Shown here piece by piece: positions 22,014-33,146 of a stretch of DNA of 64,000 nt. This stretch comes from Anthoceros angustus (taxonomy: Eukaryota; Streptophyta; Anthocerotopsida; Anthocerotales; Anthocerotaceae). Made by a program: the position numbers and the translations under genes. The notes under the pieces were generated by a model. It ran no database searches and had not been told where the DNA came from. It saw only the letters and a program-made list of their open reading frames with translations. The stretch spans positions 62,001-126,000 of the forward strand of contig MU008220.1 of the NCBI GenBank assembly GCA_010909165.1, read 5' to 3'. Each line of letters starts with the position of its first letter. Positions within the stretch are counted from its first letter, which is position 1.

Positions 22014-22920
22014 ATCGACTTTGTTGGACCAATACAACCTCTGACGAATGAAGCACACACGAGAAGGGTACATCCACGGCTGTGGCGGACTCACTTCCAC
22101 CCGTGGGTGGGGCGGTAGCCACAAGGACGGATTCTACACAGCAAAGCGGCAAAGTTCCTCTATGAGAACATCATCCATTAGTGCGAATTACAGGTGTCCA
22201 TGCAGCGGGTTGGTAAGTTTAGCGATAGGGGGAACCTGTTTCGCAATGATGTGATAGCTACGCAATAGCGGATGACTATTTCGGTATAACTCTAGCCATG
22301 AAAGACGTGCACCATACAACCCAAGGGCCAGTCGGGTTAGCGAGAGAAAGACCATAGCGAGACTTATCATCTGCATCCTAGTAACAAAGGTTTAAGGTGC
22401 TAACTACAGGCTGTAAGGATGGCTTCTGCCACCGCTTCCTCTTGATATGGGCTTGATGGCGGATGGCGGAGAAGGCCAACCACGCATATGAACTCCGATG
22501 TGCCAACCGGCTGGGTGATTCGCCATTGTTGTTATGCGGTGGAAAATTTGAAATCTGGCATCTTGCTCGAGTCGCATGGTGGAGGGGACGCGTTTAAGCG
22601 GTGATAGAGGAAAGCCAAGCTGGAGGCTAGGGTTTGTCCAGACATACGGAGGGCCGAGAAGAAGCGCGGCCTGAGGATGGCAAGCGGTACAAAATCAGTG
22701 GGAAGCTATGCTTACGACCAGCGACTCGAACCCGAGGAGTATGTGAAGGAGGGAGATCTGGCCCTTCTTTACGACAGTCGCCATATGCACTTTCCGGGCA
22801 AGCTTCGCTTGCGGTGGATGGGGCCTTACCAGTGCGTAGCAGCGGTATACGAGAATGGGTCAGATTCGGCTAACGTGGATGGTGACGGCTAACCCGAATG
22901 TAAGCGGGTGGCGGGTGAAG
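22014..22920 (+). pseudogene. Gypsy-A integrase relic
   Basis: IDFVGPIQPLT (22014-22046) is the start of a Ty3/gypsy integrase core. LLYDSRHMHFPGKLRLRWMG followed by PYQC (about 22763-22830) is the C-terminal domain with the GPY motif, followed by ENGS and the LTR. The sequence between is degraded: the second Asp and catalytic Glu cannot be recognised. Confidence 0.8.
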
Positions 22921-22971
22921 AAAGTACCATGCCTAGTGTTGGCGGAGTGCCAGCGGATGAGAAGGGGAGTA

Positions 22972-24856
22972 TGTGGACCACGGACTCTCCGTGGGTGAAG
23001 AAATGGAGTTAGGTTTTGTTTTTGTTAGTCTAGTGGTGCAAAATGGTGGAAGAAAGAAATAAGCCGGACTACTCAGTTGCACTCAGATAAGGACTCCGGA
23101 GTAGGTGGAAGGACTGGAGCACACTCAGGAGGAGCTCCGGACACATGGGAGTATCGGGATAAGTCAGGACCACACTCGGGCGCATGTGGAGGAGGCAATT
23201 CAACAAATCACTGTTTTTGCCTACTACCGCCAAGCTCCTCAAGGCGTTGGAAGCTTTCCGCTACCTGGACTGACCTCCCAGAAGGGTCGGAGGGAGTGGA
23301 AGGAAGAAGGCATGGGGACATTTGGGGCCTTGGTGGCCTTGTTTGGTGATGAGGCGGTGGAGAAGAGCCTCGGGAGGAGCGGGGGCCAGCCAATGCTGGC
23401 CCTTGAGGTAAGTCGCCGCAACCCCCAGGGAGGATAGGGGACGAGGGCCCCGAAGAGGTGAGGAGGAGGAAACCAAGCCGGACCCCAACCCGGGGAAGGG
23501 GACGGTGAGAGCGGGCCCCCTAACGTTGGGCGGTCGGGATTGGGGTCGGGACTTGAGGGACGGACCACAGTAATCAAGATTCGGACCTCGAGGGTCCGAA
23601 CCCTAGAGACAGACCACGAGGTCGGACTCGGGAAATAAAATAAACTCACGAAGATCGGACCGGAGTCGAGACCCGGACCGAGGTCCGGACTCGGGAGGAA
23701 CCATTCCGGCGTGCTCGGGAGGAGGTGATCAACCCGGTGGTCCTGAGGTGAGGACCCACTCGAGAGCTAGGAGAGGAGGATGTGGTGGTTACAGCGGTTT
23801 GTCGGACCGCCGCCGGTAGCCAACAGCGAGGGTCTCGGGAAGGGAAGGGTCTGCCTCGCGGATCATCCGATTGTGCTGCCCGCGGCAGCAGGCGCAGAGT
23901 GGGGTCATCGGCGTGGCGGAACCAAGGGCATTCCCGAGGCCACCGCCAGCAGCGGAGATAGAGGGCGTAGATGGTGGGCGGTGATTAGGGCACTGCTTGG
24001 GGCCACAGCTCGAATAGGAGTAAAAAGGCCGACCTTGGGCGTAGTATAAGAGGGCCGGAGGTTGCCTAGTAAAGTATCTTTCTCTTGGTGTTGATGGCGT
24101 TTCCTTGGAGACCCTTATCGTCTTCTTGCTAACGTGAGTCTTGAGTCATGGCCGGGCACGGCAGCTCGGAGGCCATCCAGTCCACAGTGACGGACTAACA
24201 TGTGGTGGTGTGTCTGGGGACGAGCAGGGGACCTGCTCGTCAAAGCGGCGAACCGCGTTGGGCCGGCCGGAGCGTGTGAGCCGGAGGAACTCCGAGGCGT
24301 GTAGAGCCCAGACGGAGAGGCCCGGTGAAGCAGCGGAGGTCCGGACCATGGCCCACCCATTTTTCCAAAGGGCGATGAGTGTCACGAGATGTGGAGATTT
24401 TAGCGTGAGGATTTTGGTTGAGTGTAAGCGGAGTGGTAAGAGGGACGAGACGAGGGACGGAATGGAATGATCACGAATGACGCGAACGAGTCCTTAAACG
24501 CGTTTGGCCTCCGAGCACCATTCGGTGGACATTACGGTAGATAGTAGCGGAAGCGTTAAGCGTGTGTGTTTGGTCCGAAACATTCGGCTTGATTGGAGCA
24601 ACAAAGCGGAGCCCATCATTCTCTTGGGGCCGGATATTACTACAACGACACGGGATTGTGCGCGCCGGGCTGGCCGTCAGTGAAAGTCGCGCCACAAGCA
24701 TGCACCTTTCTGAGGTTCACCAGTGAATTCTCGGAACGTAAAGTAGCAATAGGGAACCATGAGTTTCGAGGACAGCGTCTCAAAGCCGCTTCAAGGCTAG
24801 AGCGGTCTTCTCCCTCATCCGCTCGAGCTCAGCTTCTTATTCAGCAATCCTTCTCA
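22972..24856 (+). repeat. Gypsy-A 3' LTR
   Basis: Starts TGTGGACCACGG after a purine tract. TATA-like AGTATAAGAGGGC near 24042 matches the position in the 5' LTR. The right limit (TTCTCA) is approximate. Confidence 0.8.
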
Positions 24857-25094
24857 ATAGTTGCGCTTTGGTTTGCTTCTCAACTTTTGTGGTGCTCCTT
24901 AACGCATCGCCCTTCCTCTTGTCTGCCATGGTTGTGAGGCTTTCCTCTATTGCCTAAGTTTGCCCTGTGCCCAGAGGGAACCCGCACTGGATGTTATCCA
25001 AGTTTTCTCTTCTTGTGTTCGCCCTTGCTCCAACAACTCACAACTCAAAACCCTCCATCTTTTGATTTTGAAACCCTCACCCTTTTTGGTTAAT

Positions 25095-25220
25095 TTGGTA
25101 TGTAGCTTCTTGGTATGTGGTAGCTCCTTCATATGTAGCTCCTGCCTCAGTAGTGCTTAGTCTGTAGCCCTTTGGTACGTAGCTTCTTGGTTTGTGGTGG
25201 CTCCTTGATTTATAGCTCCT
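25095..25220 (+). repeat. Two-copy tandem repeat of about 50 bp
   Basis: GGTATGTAGCTTCTTGGT, then (T/A)TGTGGT(A/G)GCTCCTT, then AT(A/T)TATAGCTCCTGC-like ends. Copies at 25095-25146 and 25173-25220. Confidence 0.75.
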
Positions 25221-25457
25221 GCTTATGTAGCTAGCTTCGAGTACTTGATTTGAATCTTGCACCTAAGGAACTACGTACTTGTCCATTTGTGGTTGCAAGC
25301 TCGTGCGGAGGTGGACTTGCGATACACTGTAGCTCATCTATAGCTCCCATCTTATCGCCCGTAACTGAAGTAGCTATGTCTCACCCAAACAAAAATGTTG
25401 TTTGCTGAAGATTCCCTTGTTGCCTTGTGGAACTGGCTGTCCATTCCCGGACTACTA

Positions 25458-25781
25458 TTATTTAGAAGACCCGGATGTCACATGATCCAGATGGTCTGCT
25501 GCTGCTTGTGTAGCCACCGTGGGGTCTCTAATAGTCAATACCTTTGACCCCATAAAACCATAGTTAGGGAACTTTGGTGCATCACAATGTTCACCTTCGT
25601 GGGTCTTTGATATGGCGATTATATTTGGCTGACAACGTATGTTTAGCAAAGCATTTATACTTGATGATGGATATTTCAGCAAGCTGTTGAGAACATCAAT
25701 AACATCTTCTTTGCCAGGTATATAAGAAGAATCGAAGAGGCGGAAGTAGAATATGGGCAAGAGCTTTATTAATTGTGGCAC
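25458..25781 (-). other. 107-codon open frame, unrecognised
   Basis: Open on the minus strand, with ordinary amino-acid composition (SSYIPGKEDVIDVLNSLL; NALLNIRCQPNIIAISK) rather than a low-complexity artefact. It reads like a fragment of a real protein, but I recognise no family, and no neighbouring exon is evident. It lies just upstream of the Copia-C 5' LTR. Confidence 0.25.
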
Positions 25782-25944
25782 AATTTACATGACTATATTC
25801 TTGAAGTGCTTATTGTTGTTGGTTTTACGTCTTGGTCATAGGGGATTTGTGTCCTTGCCTTGGCTCATCTAGAGTCTAGAGCCTTATAGGGCTCAACTAG
25901 CTTAGAGCCCATTAGAGCTCAATTGGTTTCTATTGGAAAAGTAC

Positions 25945-26120
25945 TGTACATATACTTATATACATTAGCTTAATATCTTAGGGTATATGTTAGTTGTAGG
26001 TTGCTTTACCGTTATAATTGTTTTAAGGCTATTTATGTAGGACTTCTTCTTGATAAAGTTAATGTTCATGTGCGTGGGTGTATGAACGTTGTTGATGGCA
26101 CGATGCTCTAAATACCTACA
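25945..26120 (+). repeat. Copia-C 5' LTR (start inferred)
   Basis: The right end is fixed by the PBS: CCTACA then TGGTATCAGAGC. The start TGTACATATAC is chosen because it mirrors the end (TACCTACA). With no second copy this remains a guess. Confidence 0.4.
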
Positions 26121-26133
26121 TGGTATCAGAGCA
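26121..26133 (+). promoter_or_regulatory. Copia-C primer-binding site
   Basis: TGGTATCAGAGCA, complementary to initiator tRNA-Met, directly after the LTR. Confidence 0.9.
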
Positions 26134-26162
26134 CCATGTTATGATCCTGCCCTTTTCATCCA

Positions 26163-27052
26163 CCTTGCAATGTATTTTCTAAAGAAAATTATTTACAGAA
26201 TGTTGTTTGTGATGAGGAACGGTTTTCCAATTTCTTGCTCATAATGTCATGTAGAATTTTGTATGATGCCTGCAAAAAATCTTGAGTACAGGCACGGTTC
26301 TCGACTTACGGAGATCCGATACATCTGCTTTCTTGAAGACTTTGAGGGTGTATTTTGATCGATTTACACCCGATCAACGGGAGGGACGTCGCCATTTTCT
26401 AAGCGCTTTTCTTTCAAAGCATTTTGTAGATTCTAAGGCAGTCTCACCGAGACATCACACTGGAGCGTCGTAAATCTTTTGAGATACTAAAGAACATTAT
26501 GAGCATTCTCATCATCCTTCGTTGAAATCCTCTTAAAGATTTGCCTCTAACCAAGAAGTTTTACCAACTCAATCTTGAATGTGCCAAGGAAATACGCGTT
26601 CTTTAGATTACAGTACTGTATGTCTTCCCTTGCAATGTATTTTCTAAAGAAAATTATTTAGAATGTTGTTTGTGATGAGGAGCGGTTTTCCAATTTCTTG
26701 CTCATAATGTCATGTAGAATTTTGTATGATGTAAAAATCTTGAGTACCGAGCGACGGAGTCCGACTTACGGAGATCCGATTCATCTGCTTTCTTGAAGAC
26801 TTTGAGATTGTATTTTGAAGTGACACCCGATCAACGGGAGGGACGTCGCCATTTTCTAAGCGCTTTTCTTTCAAAGCATTTTGTAGATTCTAAGGCGGGA
26901 GTCTCCAGCCCTGAGACATCACACTCTGGAGACGTCAGAAATCTTTTTTGAGATACTAAAGAACATTATGAGCATTCTCATCATCCTTCGTTGAAATCCT
27001 CTTCAAGATTTGCCTCTAACCAAGAAGTTTTACTTAACTCAATCTTGAATGT
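26163..27052 (+). repeat. Tandem duplication in the Copia-C leader
   Basis: CCTTGCAATGTATTTTCTAA starts both copies (26163 and 26628, offset 465 bp). They stay alignable to AATCTTGAATGTG. Both encode a fragment like TPDQREGRRHFLSAFLSKHF, so the unit probably held part of a leader ORF. Copies differ by several short indels. Confidence 0.88.
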
Positions 27053-27299
27053 GAGAAGCACGTTCGGAGTGCACTAGCAGTACTTGATAATCTCGCATGT
27101 AGAGGAGACATCGAAGTTGAGAATCGGAGACTTGGTCACAATGGCCCACTTTTCGAGTTGGTCAGCATGAGATCCAAGGAAGTTCTGACAACAAAACACT
27201 TGCATGGGGTCTTCTGTCTCAGTTTGAGATATCAAATTTTCAAGCGTCATAGCGGCTATCACACGGCCACAGGTGGCTAGGCGCGAGGAATAAGGATAG

Positions 27300-29276
27300 G
27301 CTTACTCCACGATAGGCTTAGCTCCACTGGAGTTTTTGAGTTTAAATGCATTCTTGAGAAAAGTTCGCGTGGAATTGATTATTGATGGGACAATTCCCAA
27401 GAAGGTTGCTGGAGAGGATTCCGGAACCTTCACACCTGGAGGAAGCAATAGTGTTAAGTGGACTCAGAAAGATGAACTTGAATGGAATTTTAAGGACAGG
27501 AAAGCACGTACCATCCTTGTTTCTTATGTCTCTCAAGAGATGATCCCCCACATCAAGCTAACCAAGTCTGCTCATGAAGCTTGGTCCCTTCTCTCTGATA
27601 CGTATGAGTCGAAGGATATTATGACTGAAGTTGCTGCTACCCTGAATTTTCAGAACCTGAGAATGAAGGAGAATGACTCCGTAGAGAGTCATGTCTCAAG
27701 ATTTCGTGCAGCACAAGCGAAATTAGCCTCTTGTGGAGTGATTATACCAGAATCCCGGGCAGCCATACAGCTCCTGGCATCACCTCCACCAAGCTATGAG
27801 CAGTGGAGCTCTAGCCAACAGGCAGCAGCGGTAGTGCCACCAGCAACTTCAACCGAGCCTGCAACAACCAATTTGACGGTTCAGAAATTGGTAGGAGCCT
27901 TGCTTCAAGCTGAAGCAAATAGGAGATACATGCATAAGGGAGGTTTCAGTTCCCACAAGCAAAGCGATACAGCACTGTTTATTGGCCGAGGAAGACTCCG
28001 AGGTCATGGACGTGGCCGTGGTCATGGAAGCTTTGGCCGTGGAAGAGGACAAGCGTTCTATCCAGGAGGTCAGAGCTCCAGCTCACAAAGTGGGAAGAAA
28101 CCCGGTACCTGCAATTACTGTAACAAGCTAGGTCACTGGATTAAAGACTGTCGCAAGCGAAAGTCTTTAAAAGCATCTAAGGGAAAGCACGCAGCGGAAG
28201 CCAATGTTACCAGAGCCTCCACACCGGGTCTGCTGGTAGCTTGCTTAGCCTCTGCAGCTCAGGACAAGGACTCACAGCGATGGTTCCTTGATAGTGGTGC
28301 CTCTAATCACATGTGCTCCCAGCGTAGAGCTTTTGTTACGTATGGCCCTGTCCCAAAGTTTAGCAATAGAGCTGTAGCTTTAGGTGACAACTCTCAACTT
28401 CCCATTAAAGGATCTGGAACTGTAGGAGTCGTTCTTCGAAATGGAAGTTCTTTTCAGTTAGAAAATACATTGCATGTCCCATCTTTGACTAAAAACCTGG
28501 TGAGCACTATGGCTCTTGGTAAAACAGGCCTGTATAGAATTACCTTTGAAGGGCTGGAGTGCTTGATTTCTTTGCTTTCTTCTCCTTCTACAGTAGTAGC
28601 TAGAGGAATGCCTTTGCATGACCTATATTTACTAGACTTTCAGTCCACCTCATATACATCGTCTGTACATTTAACAAATTCATCCAAGTCCAAATCAGCA
28701 CTTGCTTTTAGGTGGCATTGTAGGCTTGGTCACCCAAATCTCCAAGCTATGAGACGTCTACTGAACGAAAGAATGGTCATTGGGTTCTGTGAAGCAGATT
28801 TACCAGATCTTGATTTATGTGTTGCCTGTGTACATGGCAAACAACATAAATCACACTTTGGTAGTGGTAAACCTCGCAAAGTTTCAAAAGTTTTGGACTT
28901 GGTTCATACTGATATATGTGGACCGATGTCTACTCCGTCATGGGGAGGAGCTCGGTACTTCGTGATCTTTGAAGATGATAAGACTCATTTTACTGTCACT
29001 AAACTCCTGCATCAGAAAAGCCAAGTTTTTGATAGCTTTAAGCGCTACTTGGCTTATGCTGAACGAAAAACTGGATTCAAGCTTAAGTGCATTCGATCAG
29101 ACAATGGCAAGGAGTATCTTTCAACAGCTTTTCAGGAGTACTGTCAGGAAAGAGGTATTACTAGGCAGCTTACCATCCCTTATCATTCTGACATGAATGG
29201 AAGGGCTGAGAGAAGGCACAGGACAATACAAGATGTTGCTAGATCACTCCTGTTTCAGGGGAGGCTGCCTATATGA
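27300..29276 (+). CDS. Copia-C gag-protease-integrase
   Basis: About 650 codons open from the TAG at 27297-27299; no ATG is present at the expected Gag start, so the N-terminus is damaged. Gag helices (ESKDIMTEVAATLNFQNL; ENDSVESHVSRFRAA) are followed by a GRGRGHGSFGRGRG linker and zinc knuckle CNYCNKLGHWIKDC. The protease motif is WFLDSGASNHMC. Integrase: WHCRLGHPN, LDLCVACVHGKQ, VHTDICGPM, IRSDNGKEY and NGRAERRHRTIQD with the D, D and E positions. The frame ends at a TGA in GRLPI*, just where WAEA should follow. Confidence 0.9.
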   Translation, partial: AYSTIGLAPLEFLSLNAFLRKVRVELIIDGTIPKKVAGEDSGTFTPGGSNSVKWTQKDELEWNFKDRKARTILVSYVSQEMIPHIKLTKSAHEAWSLLSDTYESKDIMTEVAATLNFQNLRMKENDSVESHVSRFRAAQAKLASCGVIIPESRAAIQLLASPPPSYEQWSSSQQAAAVVPPATSTEPATTNLTVQKLVGALLQAEANRRYMHKGGFSSHKQSDTALFIGRGRLRGHGRGRGHGSFGRGRGQAFYPGGQSSSSQSGKKPGTCNYCNKLGHWIKDCRKRKSLKASKGKHAAEANVTRASTPGLLVACLASAAQDKDSQRWFLDSGASNHMCSQRRAFVTYGPVPKFSNRAVALGDNSQLPIKGSGTVGVVLRNGSSFQLENTLHVPSLTKNLVSTMALGKTGLYRITFEGLECLISLLSSPSTVVARGMPLHDLYLLDFQSTSYTSSVHLTNSSKSKSALAFRWHCRLGHPNLQAMRRLLNERMVIGFCEADLPDLDLCVACVHGKQHKSHFGSGKPRKVSKVLDLVHTDICGPMSTPSWGGARYFVIFEDDKTHFTVTKLLHQKSQVFDSFKRYLAYAERKTGFKLKCIRSDNGKEYLSTAFQEYCQERGITRQLTIPYHSDMNGRAERRHRTIQDVARSLLFQGRLPI

Positions 29277-30118
29277 TTTTTAATGAAGCGGTGCAAGTTT
29301 CAACATACCTTCAAAAAGGCTATTGTTTCTTCTGCAGGGCTAACCCCTTTGAAGCGTGGGCGGGATCACGGATTTGTCCCATCTTGAGTATTCGGTGTAG
29401 CCTATGCGCATATACGGATAAGCTCGTCACAAATTCGCATTACAAATCTAAGCGACATATCTTCATTGGCTACATGAGAATACTTGGGTACAAGCTTTTT
29501 GAACCGACCTCTCGCAGAGTTGTGCTCGAATCGAGCAGTTTTTGATGAAGAGTCTATTTTACGGCCACCAGATCCAGCTCGTATAGACCTTGTTAGTGTT
29601 CTTGAGTCTGAATCTGTTGAGCTGGCTGACCATGAAGATGTTTCTTCATATGGAGATGGTGTTGTTGATTTTGTTGATTTTCCCGGTTTTGATCCATCTT
29701 ATGCTGATCCTGTTCTTGGGACTCCATTTGTTCCAGATTTAGTTCCACCCATCCCTCCTGTTGGTCTAGACCTTGTTGATACCCCTTCCTTATTACCAGG
29801 GCCGATATGCAGCTACTGTTGATCCAGATACAGTGTATGGATCCCTGTTTTGGTTTTGATGCTTGATCCCCCTCCTCGCATTCCTCCCCTTGACCCCTCT
29901 GACTATGATGACCCTGTCGAGTATGTTATGCCAGTTCCTCAGCCAATTCCACCTCGTCGTTCTACCCGACTACATAGGCCTCCCTCTCAATGGTGTGAGC
30001 CTCCTTATCGTAGTGAGGATTTCCGGAAGGTGCCTCGTCCTGTTGGCTCCGATGCTTGAGACTTTCTGGTAGATGTTTTTGATGATGTGCATGATTTGGC
30101 CAACTGTCATTCACCACA
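28746..30118 (+). repeat. Tandem duplication in Copia-C pol, unit A
   Basis: 1373 bp from the integrase zinc-binding region to the integrase/RT linker, repeated as unit B (30119-31483). Each boundary carries GCTATGAG (28746, 30119, 31484), so the duplication could have formed through 8-bp homology. The second half of unit A (29277-29550) has lost many single bases relative to unit B. Confidence 0.92.
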
Positions 30119-31483
30119 GCTATGAGGCGTCTCTTGAGCGAAAGAATGGTCATTGGGTTCCATGAAGCATTTACGGATCTTGATTTATGTGTTGCTCGTA
30201 CATGGCAAACAACATAAATCACACTTTAATGATAGTAAACCTCGCAGTTTCAAAAGTTTTGGACTTGGTTCATCGATATATGTGGACCGATGTCTACTAC
30301 ATATGGGGAGGAGCTCGGTGCCGTGATCTTTGAAGATGATAAGACTCATTTCTTGTCACTAAACTCTGCATCGGAAAAGCCAAGTTTTTGATAGCTTTAA
30401 GCGCTACTTGGCTTATCTTTGAGCAAGTGGATTCAAGCTTAAGTGCATTCGATCAGACAATGGCAAGGAGTATCTTTCAACAGCTTTTCAGGAGTACTGT
30501 CAGGAAAGAGGTATTACTAGGCAGCTTACCATCCCTTATCATTCTGACATGAATGGAAGGGCTGAGAGAAGGCACAGGACAATACAAGATGTTGCTAGAT
30601 CACTCCTGTTTCAGGGGAGGCTGCCTATATGATTTTGGGCTGAAGCGGTGCAAGTTTCAACATACCTTCAAAACAGAACTATTGTTTCTTCTCTGCAAGG
30701 GCTAACCCCCTTTGAAGCGTGGACGGGATCAAAGCCTGATTTGTCCCATCTTCGAGTATTCGGCAGTGTAGCCTATGCGCATATACCGGATAAGCTATGT
30801 CACAAATTCGCGTACAAATCTAAGCGACATATCTTCATTGGCTACACAGCAGGAATACTTGGGTACAAGCTTTTTGAACCGACCTCTCACAGAGGTGTGC
30901 ATGCTCGAACAGTTGCATTTGATGAAGAGTCTATTTTACGGCCACCAGATCCAGCTCGTATAGACCTTGTTAGTGTTCTTGAGTCTGAATCTGTTGAGCT
31001 GGCTGACCATGAAGATGTTTCTTCATATGGAGATGGTGTTGTTGATTTTGTTGATTTTCCCGGTTTTGATCCATCTTATGCTGATCCTGTTCTTGGGACT
31101 CCATTTGTTCCAGATTTAGTTCCACCCATCCCTCCTGTTGGTCTAGACCTTGTTGATACCCCTTCCTTATTAGGCCGGCCGATATGCCCACTGTTGATCC
31201 AGATCTGGTGGATCCCGCACCTCGGTTTTGATGCTTGATCCCCCTCCTCGCATTCCTCCCCTTGACCCCTCTGACTATGATGACCACAGTATGTTATGCC
31301 GCCTTCCTATTCCACCTCGTCGTTCTACCCGACTACATAGGCCTCCCTCTCAATGGTGTGAGCCTCCTTATCGTAGTGAGGATTTCCGGAAGGTGCCTCG
31401 TCCTGTTGGCTCCGATGCTTGAGACTTTCTGGTAGATGTTTTTGATGATGTGCATGATTTGGCCAACCTGTCTGTTCACCCTG
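30119..31483 (+). repeat. Tandem duplication in Copia-C pol, unit B
   Basis: 1365-bp second unit. It has its own damage in the first third, but an undamaged integrase C-terminal part: LTPFEAWTGSKPDLSHLRVF, FIGYTAGILGYKLFE, ARTVAFDEES, then an acidic linker (DVSSYGDGVVDFVDFPGFD). Confidence 0.92.
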
Positions 31484-32244
31484 GCTATGAGCCCCAGTCC
31501 TATCAAGAGGCCATCTCTGGCCCTGAGGCGCATCTGTGGCAAGCTGCGATCTAGTCAGAGTATGATAGTCTCCTTCATAACAACACATGGGAGCTCTGCC
31601 CTCCGCCTCAGGGGAGGAAGATAGTCACCTCGAAGTGGGTCTTCAAGTTGAAGTACAAGGCTGACGGCAGTATCTCCCGCTACAAAGCTCTCCTTGTGGC
31701 GAGAGGTTTCTCACAAGTGCCTGGCCTGGATTATCATGAGACGTTTTCTGTTGTAGTCAAGTCTCAATCTTTGCATGTGTTGTTTTCCATGTCTGCGTTT
31801 TTCTCTCTCTTTATCCATCAGATGGATGTGAAGACTGAATTTCTGCATGGCAAGTTAGAGGAAGAGATATTTATGCAGCAACCGGAGGGCTTTGAAGCTA
31901 AGGGCAAAGAGGACTGGGTCTGCAAGCTATTGAAGACTATCTATGGGCTCAAGCAGAGCCCAAGGGCATGGTATCAATGTAAAGATGAGTTTTTACTAGG
32001 ACTCACCTTTCAGAAGAGTGTGGCAGATTTGAACGTTTATCGTCTACAAGAGGAGCATGGCTTTGTGGTTTTAGCTCTCTATGTGGACGACTGCATACTG
32101 TTGGGTACTGATCTTGATAGAATCGCCAAGGTAAAGGTTCTGCTGTCGGGGCGGTTCGATATGGTCGACATTGGAGAACTCTCTTACTGTCTTGGAACAC
32201 AGCTTCAGCGTGATCCTGCTTCAGGCACCTTGGTTATTCATTAA
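31484..32244 (+). pseudogene. Copia-C reverse transcriptase
   Basis: SKWVFKLKYKADGS, LVARGFSQVPGLDYHETFS, MDVKTEFLHGKLEEEIFMQQ, TIYGLKQSPRAWY, LYVDDCILLG (catalytic YVDD) and YCLGTQLQRD follow in normal order and spacing. An in-frame TAG interrupts the start (about 31553) and TAA ends it at 32244, where the next residues would be EKYIHDML. APVV has become SVVV. Confidence 0.9.
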
Positions 32245-32262
32245 GAAAAGTACATTCATGAC

Positions 32263-33086
32263 ATGCTCTTTAAATATAAGCTGGTTGATGCTAAGCCCGC
32301 CTTAACACCTCTGGCTGCAAACTGTCTAAAGACCAGTCTCCTCAAACGGATTCAAAAAAGCAAGAGATGGCGGATGTACCTTATTCCCAGGCTGTTGGGT
32401 CCCTTATATTCTGCTCTAATGATAGCAGGCCTGATGTTGCCTTACCTGTGAGTATGACTTCTCAATTTCTCAAGGACCCTGAGAGAGCTCATTGGTCAGC
32501 AAGCAAGCGCATTCTTAGATATCTTAAAGGGACCAGCAGTCATGGAATCCACTACACCAAAAAGTCACATGAGGGTCAGTCTCTTACTCTGGTGGGCTAC
32601 TGTGATGCGGACTGGGCATTTGATCCAGATACCCGGAAGTCCATTTCGGCTTATGCGTTTCTTTTAGCTGGTGGTGCTGTAACTTGGTCCTCTAAAAAGC
32701 AATCAACTGTCTCCCTGTCTTCAACGGAGGCTGAGTACTCTGCACTCACTCAAGCGGCTAAAGAGGCAATTTGGTTGAGAAGGTTACTAGAAGACCTTGG
32801 ACAGAAGCAGCTTAATCCTACGGTTATTTACTGCGATAATCAGTCTGCTCTAGCATTAGCCCAAAATCCGATCTTCCATGCAAGGACTAAACATATTGAA
32901 GCTCACCATCATTTTGTTAGGGATGTAGTCGCTACTGGACAGATCAAGCTAGAGTATATTCCCACAGATTCAAACACTACAGACATTCTCACAAAAGCAC
33001 TTCCACGGGTTAAACATTACCAATTTAAGGAGTCTTTAGGGGTTCTAGAGTCTATCCCAATCTCAGTCCAGTTGGGTAACTGTTGA
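32263..33086 (+). CDS. Copia-C RNase H
   Basis: From 32367 a continuous frame: YSQAVGSLIFCSNDSRPDVA, GYCDADWAFDPDTRKS (first Asp), WSSKKQSTVSLSSTEAEY (catalytic Glu), YCDNQSALALAQNPIFHART and TDILTKALP. It would degrade RNA in RNA-DNA hybrids during reverse transcription. The best preserved pol domain in this element. The stop at 33086 faces the antisense stop at 33147 across 60 nt. Confidence 0.9.
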
Positions 33087-33146
33087 GTGGGAGCCAAGTT
33101 GTAGGGTCTGGTGTTTTTGCCTACACTATCTAAATGTTAATCATGA

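Larger units (their letters stand above)
16681..24856 (+). mobile_element. Gypsy-A: LTR element with mostly replaced interior
   Basis: Two copies of a 1.84-1.89 kb sequence (16681-18517 and 22972-24856), both starting TGTGGACCACG, enclose 4.45 kb. A purine tract (GAGAAGGGGAGTA) precedes the right copy and a Ty3/gypsy integrase tail ends just before it, which fixes orientation (+) and superfamily. No gag, protease, RT or RNase H is recognisable. The left two-thirds of the interior instead holds PPR-type pseudogene fragments and internal repeats. The LTRs differ by many substitutions and small indels, so the insertion is old. No clear target duplication. Confidence 0.82.
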
